64,000 nt of DNA. Origin: Bettongia penicillata ogilbyi. Lineage: Eukaryota > Chordata > Mammalia > Diprotodontia > Potoroidae. The stretch lies in contig JAJHZJ010000579.1 of assembly GCA_023548195.1 (NCBI GenBank), forward strand, positions 2,091,346-2,155,345. The letters run 5' to 3'. The number at the start of each line of letters is the position of its first letter. Within the stretch, counting starts at the first letter, position 1. The position numbers were made by a program, and so were the translations under genes. Positions 1-9,099 of the stretch are shown here, piece after piece. A model generated the notes under the pieces. The model had not been told where the DNA came from, searched no databases, and saw only the letters and a list, made by a program, of their open reading frames with translations.

Positions 1-73
1 ACAAAGTTAGCTTCCAGTTTTGATGCAGTTGAGCTTTCACTTGAACCTTAAAATAAAGCAGAAAAATATTAAG

Positions 74-86
74 AATGTATGATGTT
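74..86. repeat. Left target-site duplication of HAL1 copy 1 (imperfect)
   Basis: AATGTATGATGTT lies directly before the element. ATTGTATTATGTT follows the A-tail at 3032-3044, with two mismatches in 13 positions. This fits a decayed LINE-type duplication, but it is short and AT-rich, so it could be chance. Confidence 0.45.
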
Positions 87-98
87 GGGGGGCGGAGT

Positions 99-109
99 CA
101 AGATGGCGG
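99..109 (+). promoter_or_regulatory. YY1-type motif at the 5' end of HAL1 copy 1
   Basis: CAAGATGGCGG lies 13 bases from the element start and matches the YY1 core (AAGATGGCGG). It is conserved at the same position in copies 2 and 4. In human L1 a YY1 site near the start of the 5' UTR directs accurate initiation; the same role here is inferred from position and conservation. Confidence 0.65.
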
Positions 110-341
110 AGTAGAAAGAGGCACGTTTACAAGCTCCAAACCCCACAGCCCATAGAATTAATGTAAAAAGAGATCCCCATAAATTCTGAATCACTGAAAG
201 GTGTGCAGAAACAGAGTGGAAGAGATTTCCGTTACAGAAAGCCTTGGAGAGCCGTCCCCAGGGTCCGTCGCGCCCCGGAAAGCGGACCCCACCCCAGCGC
301 TGCCCTGGCCGTGGCCCCAGAGAAGCTGACCCGAGCAGGCT

Positions 342-821
342 TCAGGGACGGAACCTCGGGCAGCTGGGAAAGTCCCTCCGCCCACAGAAGCTACAGGTCA
401 GTGAGAGAGATGGCTGGGCTGGAGGAGGGGAGCAGAGTGTCTCCGTGACTCGGGCCCCCTCGGGAGGAAGCGGCAGAGGCTGGGGCAGCCGCAGAGGCAG
501 CAGCTGCAGCGGCGCCCGGGACTTGCCAGCAGCAGGCAGGATCTTCATTACTGAAAGTCTCTGCATAAACAACCTGAGGGAGCTGAGCCTGGGAGACAGC
601 CCTGCCCCACCCCGCTCCATTACTGAAGGCCTCTGCATAAAGCCCCTGAGGGAACTGAGCCTGGGAGGTGGGGCCCCCCACCCCGCCCCCACCCACTCCG
701 TTCCTGAAGGTCTCTGCATAAAGCCCCTGAGGGAGCTGAGCTTGGGAGGCAGCCCTGCCCCCACCTCAGCACCAGAACTAAAGCTCACATTGATAATCGG
801 CTGGGCGGCCGGAAAGCCCAT
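342..821 (-). CDS. Antisense open frame in the HAL1 5' region (ORF0-like, hypothetical)
   Basis: An ATG at 821 (complement) opens a 159-codon frame rich in Leu, Ser, Pro and Arg that ends at 342. It contains repeated peptides (RLSSLRGFMQRPS-like) encoded by the three tandem repeats. Copy 4 keeps the same frame and terminus on its antisense strand (ATG at 57390, end at 57719), with shared segments such as EGARVTETL and SLSLTCSFCGRRD; part of it survives in copy 2. Primate L1 carries an antisense ORF0 in its 5' UTR, so there is a positional precedent, but no homology is claimed. GC-rich DNA has few stop codons, so chance openness is a serious alternative. Confidence 0.3.
   Translation of the reverse strand: MGFPAAQPIINVSFSSGAEVGAGLPPKLSSLRGFMQRPSGTEWVGAGWGAPPPRLSSLRGFMQRPSVMERGGAGLSPRLSSLRLFMQRLSVMKILPAAGKSRAPLQLLPLRLPQPLPLPPEGARVTETLCSPPPAQPSLSLTCSFCGRRDFPSCPRFRP
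546..765 (+). repeat. Three tandem 72-81 bp repeats in the HAL1 5' region
   Basis: Units start at about 546, 618 and 699. Each contains a CTGAAGG-type start, CTCTGCATAAAG, CCTGAGGGAGCTGAGC and TGGGAGG, followed by a variable C-rich spacer. Three equivalent units occur in copy 4 (about 57280-57485), so the array predates both insertions. Tandem 5' units recall promoter monomers of rodent L1; function is not shown. Confidence 0.75.
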
Positions 822-906
822 TTGAATCTCAGACCCCAAGCACTAGCTGGGTGGATCTAGGCGGGGGTGGATAGGAATCTCAGAAGTCAAGTAACTGACT
901 GGGAAA

Positions 907-2009
907 ATGCCTAGAAAAAGGAAGAAAAATAAGACTATAGAGAGTTTTTTCGAACAGATGCATATGATCCCGACTTTCGGATCTGATGAGGAGGAGAATA
1001 TATTCTTGCCATCAGGGAAAGTCGTGGAGGGCGGGGCCTCAGTACCCCAGACATCCCAGGGGGATGTCGGGTGGGCTCAGGCCTTGCAAGAGCTCAAAAA
1101 GGATTTTGAAAAGCAAGTTAGACAGGTGGAGGAAAAACTGGGAAGAGAAATGAGAGAGATGCAAGAAAAGTATGAAAAACGGGTCAATACCTTGGTTAAG
1201 GAGACCCAAAAAAATGCTGAAGAAAATAACACCTTGAAGAATAGGCTCACTCAATTGGCAAAAGAGGTTCAAAAAGCCAATGAGGAGAAGAATGCTTTCA
1301 AAAGCAGAATGAGCCAAATGGAAAAAGAGGTTCAAAAGCTCACTGAAGATAATAGTTCTCTCAAAATTAGAATGGAACAGATGGAGTCTAATGACTTTAC
1401 GAGAAACCAAGAAATCACCAAACAAAACCAAAAGAATGAAAAAATGGAAGAGAATGTGAAATATCTCATGGGAGAAACAACTGACCTGGAAAATAGATCC
1501 AGGAGAGACAATTTAAAAATTATGGGACTACCCGAAAGTCATGATCAAAAAAAGAGCCTAGATACCATCTTCCATGAAATTATCAAGGAAAACTGCCCTG
1601 ACATTCTACAACCAGAGGGCAAAATAAGCATTGAAAGAATCTATCGATCACCACCTGAAAGATATCCAAAAGAGAAACTCCTAGGAACATTGTGGCCAAA
1701 TTCCAGAACTCCCAGCTCAAGGAGAAAATCTTGCAAGCAGCTAGAAAGAAACAATTCCAATATTGTGGAAATACAATCAGGATAACTCAAGATCTAGCAG
1801 CTTCTACATTAAGGGATCGAAGGGCGTGGAATAGGATATTCCAGAAGTCAAAGGAACTAGGACTCAAACCAAGAATCACCTACCCAGCAAAACTGAGTAC
1901 AATACTTCAGGGGAAAATGTGGTCTTTCAATGAAACAGAGGACTTTCAAACATTCTTGATGAAAAGACCAGAGTTGAAAAGAAAATTTGACTTCCAAACA
2001 CAAGAATGA
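907..2009 (+). pseudogene. L1-type ORF1 protein gene of HAL1 copy 1, one frameshift
   Basis: ORF1 proteins are trimeric RNA-binding chaperones that coat retrotransposon RNA in the cytoplasm. The ATG at 907 opens a 292-codon frame. The true frame shifts at about 1668-1672, where CCAAAAGAG has one A fewer than the copies reading CCAAAAAGAG, and continues in the next frame to the TGA at 2007-2009; the undamaged length would be about 367 residues. Visible parts: basic start (MPRKRKKNK), acidic patch, coiled coil about residues 65-185 with 21-residue repeats, RRM-like domain from about residue 202 (NLKIMGLPE), and the C-terminal domain after the frameshift (KEKILQAARKK, RITYPAKLS). The downstream open frame from 1692 begins at GTG and is not a separate gene. 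Confidence 0.85.
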
Positions 2010-2137
2010 GAAGCATGAAAAAGTAAACAGCAAAGAGAAGTCTTAAGGGACTTACCAGAAGTGAACTGTTTACATTCCTACATGGAAAGACAATATTTGT
2101 AACTCTTAAAACTTCTCAGTATCTGGGTAGTTGGTGG

Positions 2138-2205
2138 GACCACACACACACACATGTACACGCATGCACGCACACACACATGCACACATGTACACACATA
2201 CAAAG
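2138..2205 (+). repeat. CA/CG-type alternating microsatellite inside HAL1 copy 1
   Basis: A run of CA dinucleotides is interrupted by TG, GCATGC and GTAC steps. The same site is a microsatellite in all four copies with different lengths, so the element brings the repeat with it. Confidence 0.85.
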
Positions 2206-2485
2206 ACAGAGAGCACAGAGTGAATTGAATAGGATGGGACCATATCTTAAAAGAAATTAAGGTAAATGGTGAGAGAGAAATGTAGTGGGAGGAAAGAGGG
2301 TGAAATGGAATGGGGTAATTGTATGTCATTTAAGAGGCAAGTAGGAGACTTTTTAGTGGAGGGAAGAAGAGGAGAGCTGAGAAAAAAAAACCAAGAAGTT
2401 TACTCTCATCACATTTGACTAAAGGAAGGAATAAAATGCACACTCATTTTGGTATGAAAACCTATCTTATTACAGTATAGGAAAG

Positions 2486-2546
2486 TGGGGGAGAAGGAGA
2501 TAAACAAGGGGGGGATGATGGAAGGGAGGGCAAAGGGAGGAGGGAG
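2486..2546 (+). other. G-rich polypurine tract in the HAL1 3' region (potential G-quadruplex)
   Basis: Runs of 5, 7, 3, 3 and 3 G separated by short A-rich loops lie on the sense strand. Similar tracts occur at 2720-2750 and 2937-2959. G-rich polypurine tracts are a known feature of mammalian L1 3' UTRs; quadruplex formation is inferred from run spacing. Confidence 0.6.
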
Positions 2547-3031
2547 CAATTTGAAGTCAACACTTGGGGAGGGACAGGATCAAAAGACAGAAGAGAAACA
2601 ATGAGGGGGGTAGGGTAGGATGGAGGGTAATTCAGTTAGTCTTACACAACACGACTATCAGGGAAGTCATTTGCAAAATCACACAGATATGGCCTATATT
2701 GAATTGCCTGCCTTCCCAAAGGGAATGGGTGGGGAGGGAGGGATGGGGAGAATTTGGAACTCAAAGTTTTAGAAACAACTGTTGAGTATTGTTGTTGCTA
2801 CTAGGAAAGAAGACATACAGTTAATGAGGAATAGAAAGTCATCTGACCCTACAGGAGAAAAGAGAAAATGGAGACAAGAGAAGGGAGGGATGACAGAAGA
2901 GAGGGAAGATTGGAGATAGGGAAAATTAGATTGCTTGGGGTATTGGGGTGGGGGGAGGGAATAAAAGGGGAGAAAATTTGGAACTGAAAATTTTGTGAAA
3001 ATGAATGTAAAAAGTTAAATAAATAAAAAAA

Positions 3032-3044
3032 ATTGTATTATGTT
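3032..3044. repeat. Right target-site duplication of HAL1 copy 1 (imperfect)
   Basis: Partner of the 13-bp segment at 74-86. It abuts the A-rich tail, as expected for target-primed reverse transcription. Confidence 0.45.
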
Positions 3045-3434
3045 TTGGCTGTTTAGTCGTCTAGGAAGGGCCAGCATTCGATTTGGAGAGCGTTTGACTG
3101 AGACTAGAAAAGAAGTTGAAGGGAGCAATTCCTTAGGTGAGGTAGAGAAGAAATTGGGGGTGATTTAGAGCATCTTTTTGGTCTTAAATTCCTTTCTCCC
3201 TTGCTACTTTCATAGATCTCCTCATCTTTAGAACAAATGATTTTTGAAAATTTGGAGGGTATACTATGGGTAAAATGAAAACAGACCAAAATGATAAGAA
3301 CTCACCTCACCTCCCGTTTTAAGTTTCTAACTTCTTTATTACTTTGTATTTTTTATTCTGAATGTAACAAATTCCAAATAAAATGGATATTTCTATATAC
3401 GTAATAGAACAGAAAGAATATTGTATGTGAAAAG

Positions 3435-3637
3435 CAGTTTGCTTTTAGAAAGGAGATATTGGAATCGGGGAGACCTGAGTTCAGATTTAGCCTCAGACAG
3501 TAGCTATATGATCCTGGATAAGTTACTTAACCTTTTCCTCACCTTTAAAATGAGGATAATAATTGTACCTACCTACCAGGGTTTTTTGAAGTGAGAAGAG
3601 ATATTTGTAAAGTACTATATAAATACTAGGTATTCTT
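3435..3637 (+). mobile_element. MIR/THER1-type SINE
   Basis: Matches the tRNA-derived core in order: GACCTGAGTTCAGAT, a GATCCTGGATAAGTTACTTAACC block, TAAAATGAGGATAATAAT, and TTTGTAAAGTACTATATAAAT at the 3' end. Confidence 0.7.
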
Positions 3638-5479
3638 AGTAGTAATATGTGTATATATATATATATGTCTGTATACATATTGGATTTTGAAAGCTCCCAG
3701 TAGAATGGCTTTTTGAGGGAACAGACAATTTTTGTTTTTGTATCCCAAGTTTTCAATTTAGTTCCTGATGCATGGCAGGCATAGAACTGACAATGGTCAC
3801 TGAATAAATGAATGGATGAGGTTGTTATAACTGTCAGAAGAGAGACTGCAAATTGCTTAGCAAAGCTCCAAAGTTACATTCAAAATCCCAAAGAAAAAGT
3901 GTCTAGTACATGTGTGAAATATCATAAAGGGGTAGTATCATTGAAAATATGAGTTATAGAAAACTACCTATTTTGTTTCTTAAATATTCCCCAAAAGGCT
4001 GACACTTAGACTGCCTGCTGATTTCAAAATTAATTGCAAATGATATATAGGTTGAGGTCTTGAATTCCGAGAACCCTTTTTCCCCCCTCTGATTATGGCA
4101 TTGACCAAGGATTAACCATATTAGGGATCTGTGGGAGCTAGAGAGACATTCCTGTCTTTTTAACAGCCTGGTTTGCTGGAGGTGGGGGGTAGAGGGGGAG
4201 AGTTGCTGGGAGTACTGTTGGGACAGGAGTTAATAGTTAACCACAGCAACATGCCAGACGTAACACCTCATGTTTGAATATTATGTGCTTGGAATGAGTA
4301 ATGCTTAACTATTTGGTACTATTGACTAAGACCGTATGCCTTTTAAAGTTGTGTGTTTTTTTTTCCTTTGCATGTAACCATCTTTTTTTTTTTTTTAATT
4401 TGAAGAACCTGCATAATAATGACTATTGGATATGATGCCTTTGCAAAGAGGGAAAGTAATTCCTTGTGTCTATAAGTGAATTTTTTAAAAATCCTGCAAT
4501 AATGCAAAGCCAAAATGGACCAAAGAGCATTTTGACTATTTTTTGTACTTGTTTTGCAGGTAGGGAACATCTTTTTGCCAAAGTTTTTATCTGTGTAATA
4601 ATTTCTAGAAGTCCGTAATACTACATGCACACATAGACATATGCATCCTACTTAGTAGCTTAGTTATGCTTTTAAGAAGCTTGAAGACCAAAAAGATGGT
4701 GAAGAAATTCAGTTCATTGTGATTTTTTTTACCAAAATGTATTTCACAGAAGAAAATACATATTCCAGAAAAGCATATCCTCTTTGTTATATAATGTGTG
4801 TATAAAACTATATACATATAAATATATATCTTACATATATAATGTTGCCAATGAAGGCTGTGTGTGTTTTAATTGAAGAATGGGCAGTACTTAAAAAATA
4901 TATTTCATTATATCATTGCCCATTCTTCTGACTATACATATACTGATGTGAGAGGAAGAATAATTTTTCAATATTGGCTTTCTCTCAAGTGCTGAAAAGT
5001 AAAGACCACTTTTCTTTGATTCAGTTTCTTTGTATTCTGATGCCATAGCTATATATGTCAGCTCCTGTTTCATCAGTCAAGTAATTATAAGCTGTCTGTA
5101 ATTAAATACTTAACTTTATTCCTTGATAAAGTGTACTGACAAAATTTAGAAGAGCATTACTAGGAGGGTCAGATTTTTAATTTTCTATTTGGTGCTGTAC
5201 AAAATATTCAGTTTCCTAGTCTGTACAAACTATGTATCCCCCAAACATGAGAAACTTATTTCTTGCCTGTCACTGAAATGAGATATACCAATTCTTACAT
5301 CACTAGCGATAACTAATATAAATTAGTCTGTCAACTCCTTCATGATCCCATTCAGTTAAAAATTCTCTCTCTCTCTTTCCCTCTTTCTCTTTCTCTCTCT
5401 CTCTTTTCTCTGCTTTTCCTAGAATTCACTCCCTGTCCCTCATCACATTCTAGCTCGTGTCTATGTGTATGTGTCTGAT

Positions 5480-5605
5480 CTCTCCTTTCAGACTCTAAGC
5501 TTCATGAATGTGGGGGCTGTGTCATTTTTTATCTTCTTATCTCCACAGTGCATTACATGAAGTAGCTACTTAATAAATGTTTATTGAATTGAATTTGTAC
5601 ACTCT
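5480..5605 (+). mobile_element. L2/L3-clade LINE 3' end
   Basis: The terminal signature of this clade is visible: a GACTCTAAGCTTCATGAATG block, then a TACTTAATAAATGTTTATTG tail. Confidence 0.65.
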
Positions 5606-7194
5606 TCCCCAGAAAGTCCAGATATAGATAGCCTTACAATACACAAAACACAGGATCATCTGTAGCCTGTGGTAAGACGCAGAAAAATAAAGTTTGCATG
5701 CCTAATTTTAGTTATGAAATTTAAAATTGGAAAACACTGAAATGATAATCTGTGCTACCCTTGTCATTTTGGAAAACTGAGGCCCACATAAGTGAAGTGA
5801 TTTGTGGACTATTGACATAGAGAGAGTGGTTAGAAGAGTATCAGGTCCCCTGATTTTATGCCTAATGTTCCTGTTATCATACTATGCTCTCTCTTGCCTT
5901 TCTTTGTTACTTTGGAAGTTTCCCAGATCAAGATACTTGGCTTCAGTTTCTCTGTGTGGGTGATAGAAATTATGGTTGTATTCGAATGTTATTTGAAAGA
6001 TTACGGTGTTAGTGCAAGATTCCTTAGAAATTCTTTCATAAAAGATGCTTAAGTCTTTAAATGTTATAAAATTAATTTTGATTGGCATTATTAGGCAATA
6101 GAAATATCAAGTGACCTGTTTCTGAGACTTAAGATAATTATGGTATAATGACTAGTGAAGATAGTGGCAAGCCTCTTGTGATTAGGATCAACTTGCCTTT
6201 AGAAAAGATTTTTAAAAGTGTTTTGAATGCGTAGTTCAGAGAAATTGAGGACATGAATTGATACAAAGCAAAATAATAAAAACCAGGAGAACAAATACAT
6301 GATGACCACAAAAATGTAAATAAAAAAACACAAAAATGCTAGTAATTGTAGACTGGTCTTATTACTAGAAAACAAATAATGAAACAGAAGAAGATACAAT
6401 CTAGACAACTGTGATTTTGCTTGATAGAGGTCAAGAGTTTTTATAGTAATCCTTATGGTATTTTCTGATTCTTCCTGTACCCAATGACATACATACATTT
6501 GTGAGATGGTCTTCCTAGGGTAGGAGTAGTTGCCATGGTAATGTAACATGGTGAGAATACCTGACTTCTATGAGACTGAATCCAGGAAACATTACCCTTT
6601 AACGGAGCCAGTAGCTGTAGTAGTTTTTGGATTTTGGGTTCAGTATAAAAATATCCCCAACAGGGGTGGATTAGCACTCCACAAAGTACCTTTTAAAGCA
6701 TATATGGGTATAGAAATAGTTGTTACCTTGAACCTAGCTCAGAACAGAGATTTAAGGACTGAACTTGAGGCAAAGATTTTGCTTTCCCCAAATTTCTTGC
6801 CATATCTTATCATAACTGAATGAAGGAATCCAGAAGTGGTGATGTCATGATTGATTGCCAGTTCAAGAGTGTGAAGGTTGTATGAATGACTTTCATGAGA
6901 CTTTTCGATATTTGTTAATGGATAGAAAGTACAGGCCAAAATTATTCCATTTTTCTATAGACTACTAACAACCTTAAGCCTTCCCTAATCCAAAAAATAG
7001 AAGAGCATTTATTAATGGCTTCTCATGTACCTGACACTGTATGATGCATTTACCGTAGGACCTGGACTTATGATTTCATTGGTAGAGAGAAGCCTTTGCT
7101 GCTCTTCTACTTCATACTTTCTGCACAACTCTAAATTTTTGAAGAGTTAGTTATCTATAGCACTAATATGTTGAGAGACTCGCCCAGGGTTACG

Positions 7195-7440
7195 TGTGTC
7201 TGAGGGCAGCTAGGGTGGCCCAGTGGATAGAGCACTGCCCTTGGATTCAGGAGTTCATATCTGGCCTCAGATATTTACCAGCTGTGTGACTCTGGGCAAG
7301 TCACTTGATCCTGTTTGCCTCAGTTCCTCTGTAAAATGAACTGGAAAAGGAAATGGCAAACCATTCTAATATCTTTGCCAAGAAAACCCTAAAGTAAGGT
7401 CATGAAGAGTTGGACGTGACTGAAACAACTTAACAGCAGC
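7195..7440 (+). mobile_element. WSINE1-type SINE
   Basis: Starts at a CAGTGGATAGAGCACTG box, continues through a CTGTGTGACTCTGGGCAAG block and AAATGGCAAACCATTC, and ends in AAGGTCATGAAGAGTTGGA. This marsupial tRNA-derived SINE is the main evidence for the host lineage. Confidence 0.8.
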
Positions 7441-7599
7441 ACATATGTCTGACACCTTGGATTCAAAGACAAAAATAAAAGTTTGACCTCAAAAAGATTA
7501 TATTTTGGGGAATAGAGGAAAAGCAGCATGTAAATGTTCAATAAATGTAAAATGTATAAAGGATGAATATAATATAAAGCAGTTTCATTTTGGAGGGGG

Positions 7600-7740
7600 A
7601 AGGGGGAAATACTGAGAAGAGAGAGATGGGAGAGGCCTCATTTAGGAGCTATATTGTTTGAGTTGAGCTTTGAAGGAAGCTAGGGGTTCTAAGAAGGGGA
7701 GGAAAGGAGGGAGTGCTTTCCAGGCTTGAGGAACAATATG

Positions 7741-7778
<38 letters not shown>

Positions 7779-8130
7779 CATGTGTTTCATGAACTACAAA
7801 TAAGCCAGTGTGGATGAACAAGAGATTATAAGAAAGTAAGTAATATAGAATAAGTCTGCAAAAGGTACATTGGAGCCAGATTGATGCAAGATTTTAAATG
7901 GTGAAGAGAAGAATTTCCATTTTATCCAAGCAAGAGGGAGACCTTTGGAAGTTCCTGAGCAGGGAGTGTAGATCTGTGCTTTAGTTTAGGAATATCACTT
8001 TGACAGAGCATGAATTGCAGAGGATTGCAGGCAGGGAGACAGATTATTTAGGAAAATATGGCAGTAGTCCAGGTGATGAGGGGCTACCCTAGGGTAGTCT
8101 TTTGAGTGGAGAAAATTGGATGAATGAAGA
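7600..8130 (-). mobile_element. L2-clade LINE ORF2/3'-region fragment, antisense
   Basis: Shares long blocks with the better-preserved antisense copy at 33950-34790, where the reverse strand encodes recognisable L2-clade protein. A GA microsatellite (7745-7776) has expanded inside it. Confidence 0.6.
7745..7776 (+). repeat. (GA)n microsatellite
   Basis: About 16 perfect GA units. Confidence 0.95.
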
Positions 8131-8224
8131 TGACTGTCATTTTGTGGTATTTCTTTCAGAGCTAAAAATGAAATAAAAACTTTCTTTAGCAGTTAGTATA
8201 TATACATACATATATATATATATA

Positions 8225-8395
8225 TGGAGTCTGGACCAGGTTCAAACCCTGGATCTATTGCTTTACTATATGACCTGCTTAAAGTCATTTAACCTTTAGG
8301 ATTTTAGTTTCCATATTTGTAAAAGATGGAAGGAGAACATTAGATGATCCCCCTGGTCCGTTCCAACTTTGACTGGACTAATTCTATGTAGTATT
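8225..8395 (+). mobile_element. MIR-type SINE
   Basis: Contains GGTTCAAACCCTGG, a TATATGACCTG block and the AGATGATCCCCCTGG region typical of the MIR core and 3' half. Confidence 0.6.
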
Positions 8396-8399
8396 TTTG

Positions 8400-9099
8400 G
8401 ATGTGGTTGAATAATAAAGGAGTTTTTTCAGACCACCAAATAAATTCTTTAGGAGTTAGCAACTTCTTTATATGGATTTTGTTTCTACCTGGCTTCCTTT
8501 TGCCTAGGGACAAATGATAGTTTATTTTCCTGGGATTTAGAAAGCTCTTAGGTCTTCTGGTGTGAGAAGGTACCAGTTAGCTTGACCCCTGAATGTCAGT
8601 TCCCATCAAAAGAGAATTGAACACTGAATTTGATTTTTTTTTCCACTGTCTCTCCTCCCCACCACCCTCCCCTTTAAAGGTTTATCTTTCCTTGCACATG
8701 AACAACTGCATACAGGAGATAAGAATGGAAGAGCAGCAGCCAAGCTTCAGATTTATGACTACAGCCTACTTCCTGTGTTTTAATGGGATTCATTCTCTTT
8801 ACTTTCTAAATTACTCAACTGTATCAAAGATGCCGTATCTTTTTTCAGCTTAACATGCCTTTTACCTCCCCATTCCTCTCATTCACCCCTTTTTCTCTCC
8901 CCCTCCTCATTTCTGAACATAATACTCATGACCTAGGTCATCTCTCTTTTTGCTGTTAACCAAAATTTTACATTTACTTAGTTTCTTTTCTTAAATATAT
9001 ATGTTCATCCCAACTCTACCTAATCTTATAATTTGCACAAGTTGAAGTTAGAAATATAAACCTTATCATTTAATTAAAATGTAACCAGAATTCCAGGAT
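8400..9099. other. Unassigned AT-rich DNA
   Basis: No gene, RNA or repeat signature could be supported here. Confidence 0.5.

Larger units (their letters stand above)
87..906 (+). promoter_or_regulatory. GC- and CpG-rich 5' region of HAL1 copy 1 (probable internal promoter)
   Basis: About 820 bases separate the element start from the ORF1 start codon. The stretch is strikingly GC- and CpG-rich compared with the AT-rich surroundings. It holds a YY1-type motif at its first bases and three tandem repeats (546-765). L1 5' UTRs are known to carry internal polymerase II promoters; promoter function here is inference. It is open in a long sense frame (244-825), but that frame has no ATG. It also contains an ATG-initiated antisense frame (821 down to 342), listed separately. 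Confidence 0.6.
87..3031 (+). mobile_element. HAL1-type (ORF1-only, L1-derived) retrotransposon, copy 1, essentially full length
   Basis: The element begins at a G-run followed by a YY1-like motif and ends in an A-rich tail after the AAATAAATAAA-containing 3' terminus. In order it has a GC-rich 5' region (87-906), one L1-type ORF1 (907-2009, one frameshift) and about 1 kb of 3' region (2010-3031). No reverse transcriptase or endonuclease coding sequence is present, so it is non-autonomous and would need L1 ORF2 protein in trans. The same architecture recurs in copy 4, which shows that ORF1-only is the family state and not a local deletion. An imperfect 13-bp target-site duplication flanks it (74-86 and 3032-3044, two mismatches). 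The alternative, an internally deleted L1, is unlikely given the shared breakpoints among copies. Confidence 0.85.
2010..3031 (+). other. 3' region of HAL1 copy 1 (no ORF2)
   Basis: About 1 kb follows ORF1 with no reverse transcriptase or endonuclease coding. It contains a CA-rich microsatellite (2138-2205), long purine-rich stretches with runs of G (about 2486-2546, 2720-2750 and 2937-2959), and the terminal A-rich tail. The last 500 bases resemble marsupial L1 3' UTR sequence, which suggests derivation from L1 and recognition by L1 reverse transcriptase. Confidence 0.75.
3045..7194. other. Intergenic DNA with old SINE/LINE fragments; no gene recognised
   Basis: AT-rich sequence. Recognisable pieces: a sense MIR/THER1-type SINE (about 3435-3637), a LINE 3'-tail fragment (about 3740-3830), a CT-rich microsatellite (5363-5415) and a sense L3/L2-clade 3' end (about 5480-5600). 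The remaining open frames are short and lack coding character. Confidence 0.6.

Noticed and set aside
203..448. Second sense frame near the start of HAL1 copy 1, also seen in copy 2
   Set aside because: It opens at GTG, has no ATG near its start and shows no domain. Similarity between copies reflects their recent common origin.
244..825. Long sense open frame in the HAL1 copy 1 5' region, also present in copy 4
   Set aside because: It contains no in-frame ATG (it opens at TTG) and lies in GC-rich DNA where stops are rare. The conserved peptides are explained by the young tandem repeats.
1692..2009. Apparent separate small gene downstream of ORF1
   Set aside because: It is the C-terminal domain of ORF1 after a one-base frameshift, and its first codon is GTG. 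Copy 3 reads continuously through this region.
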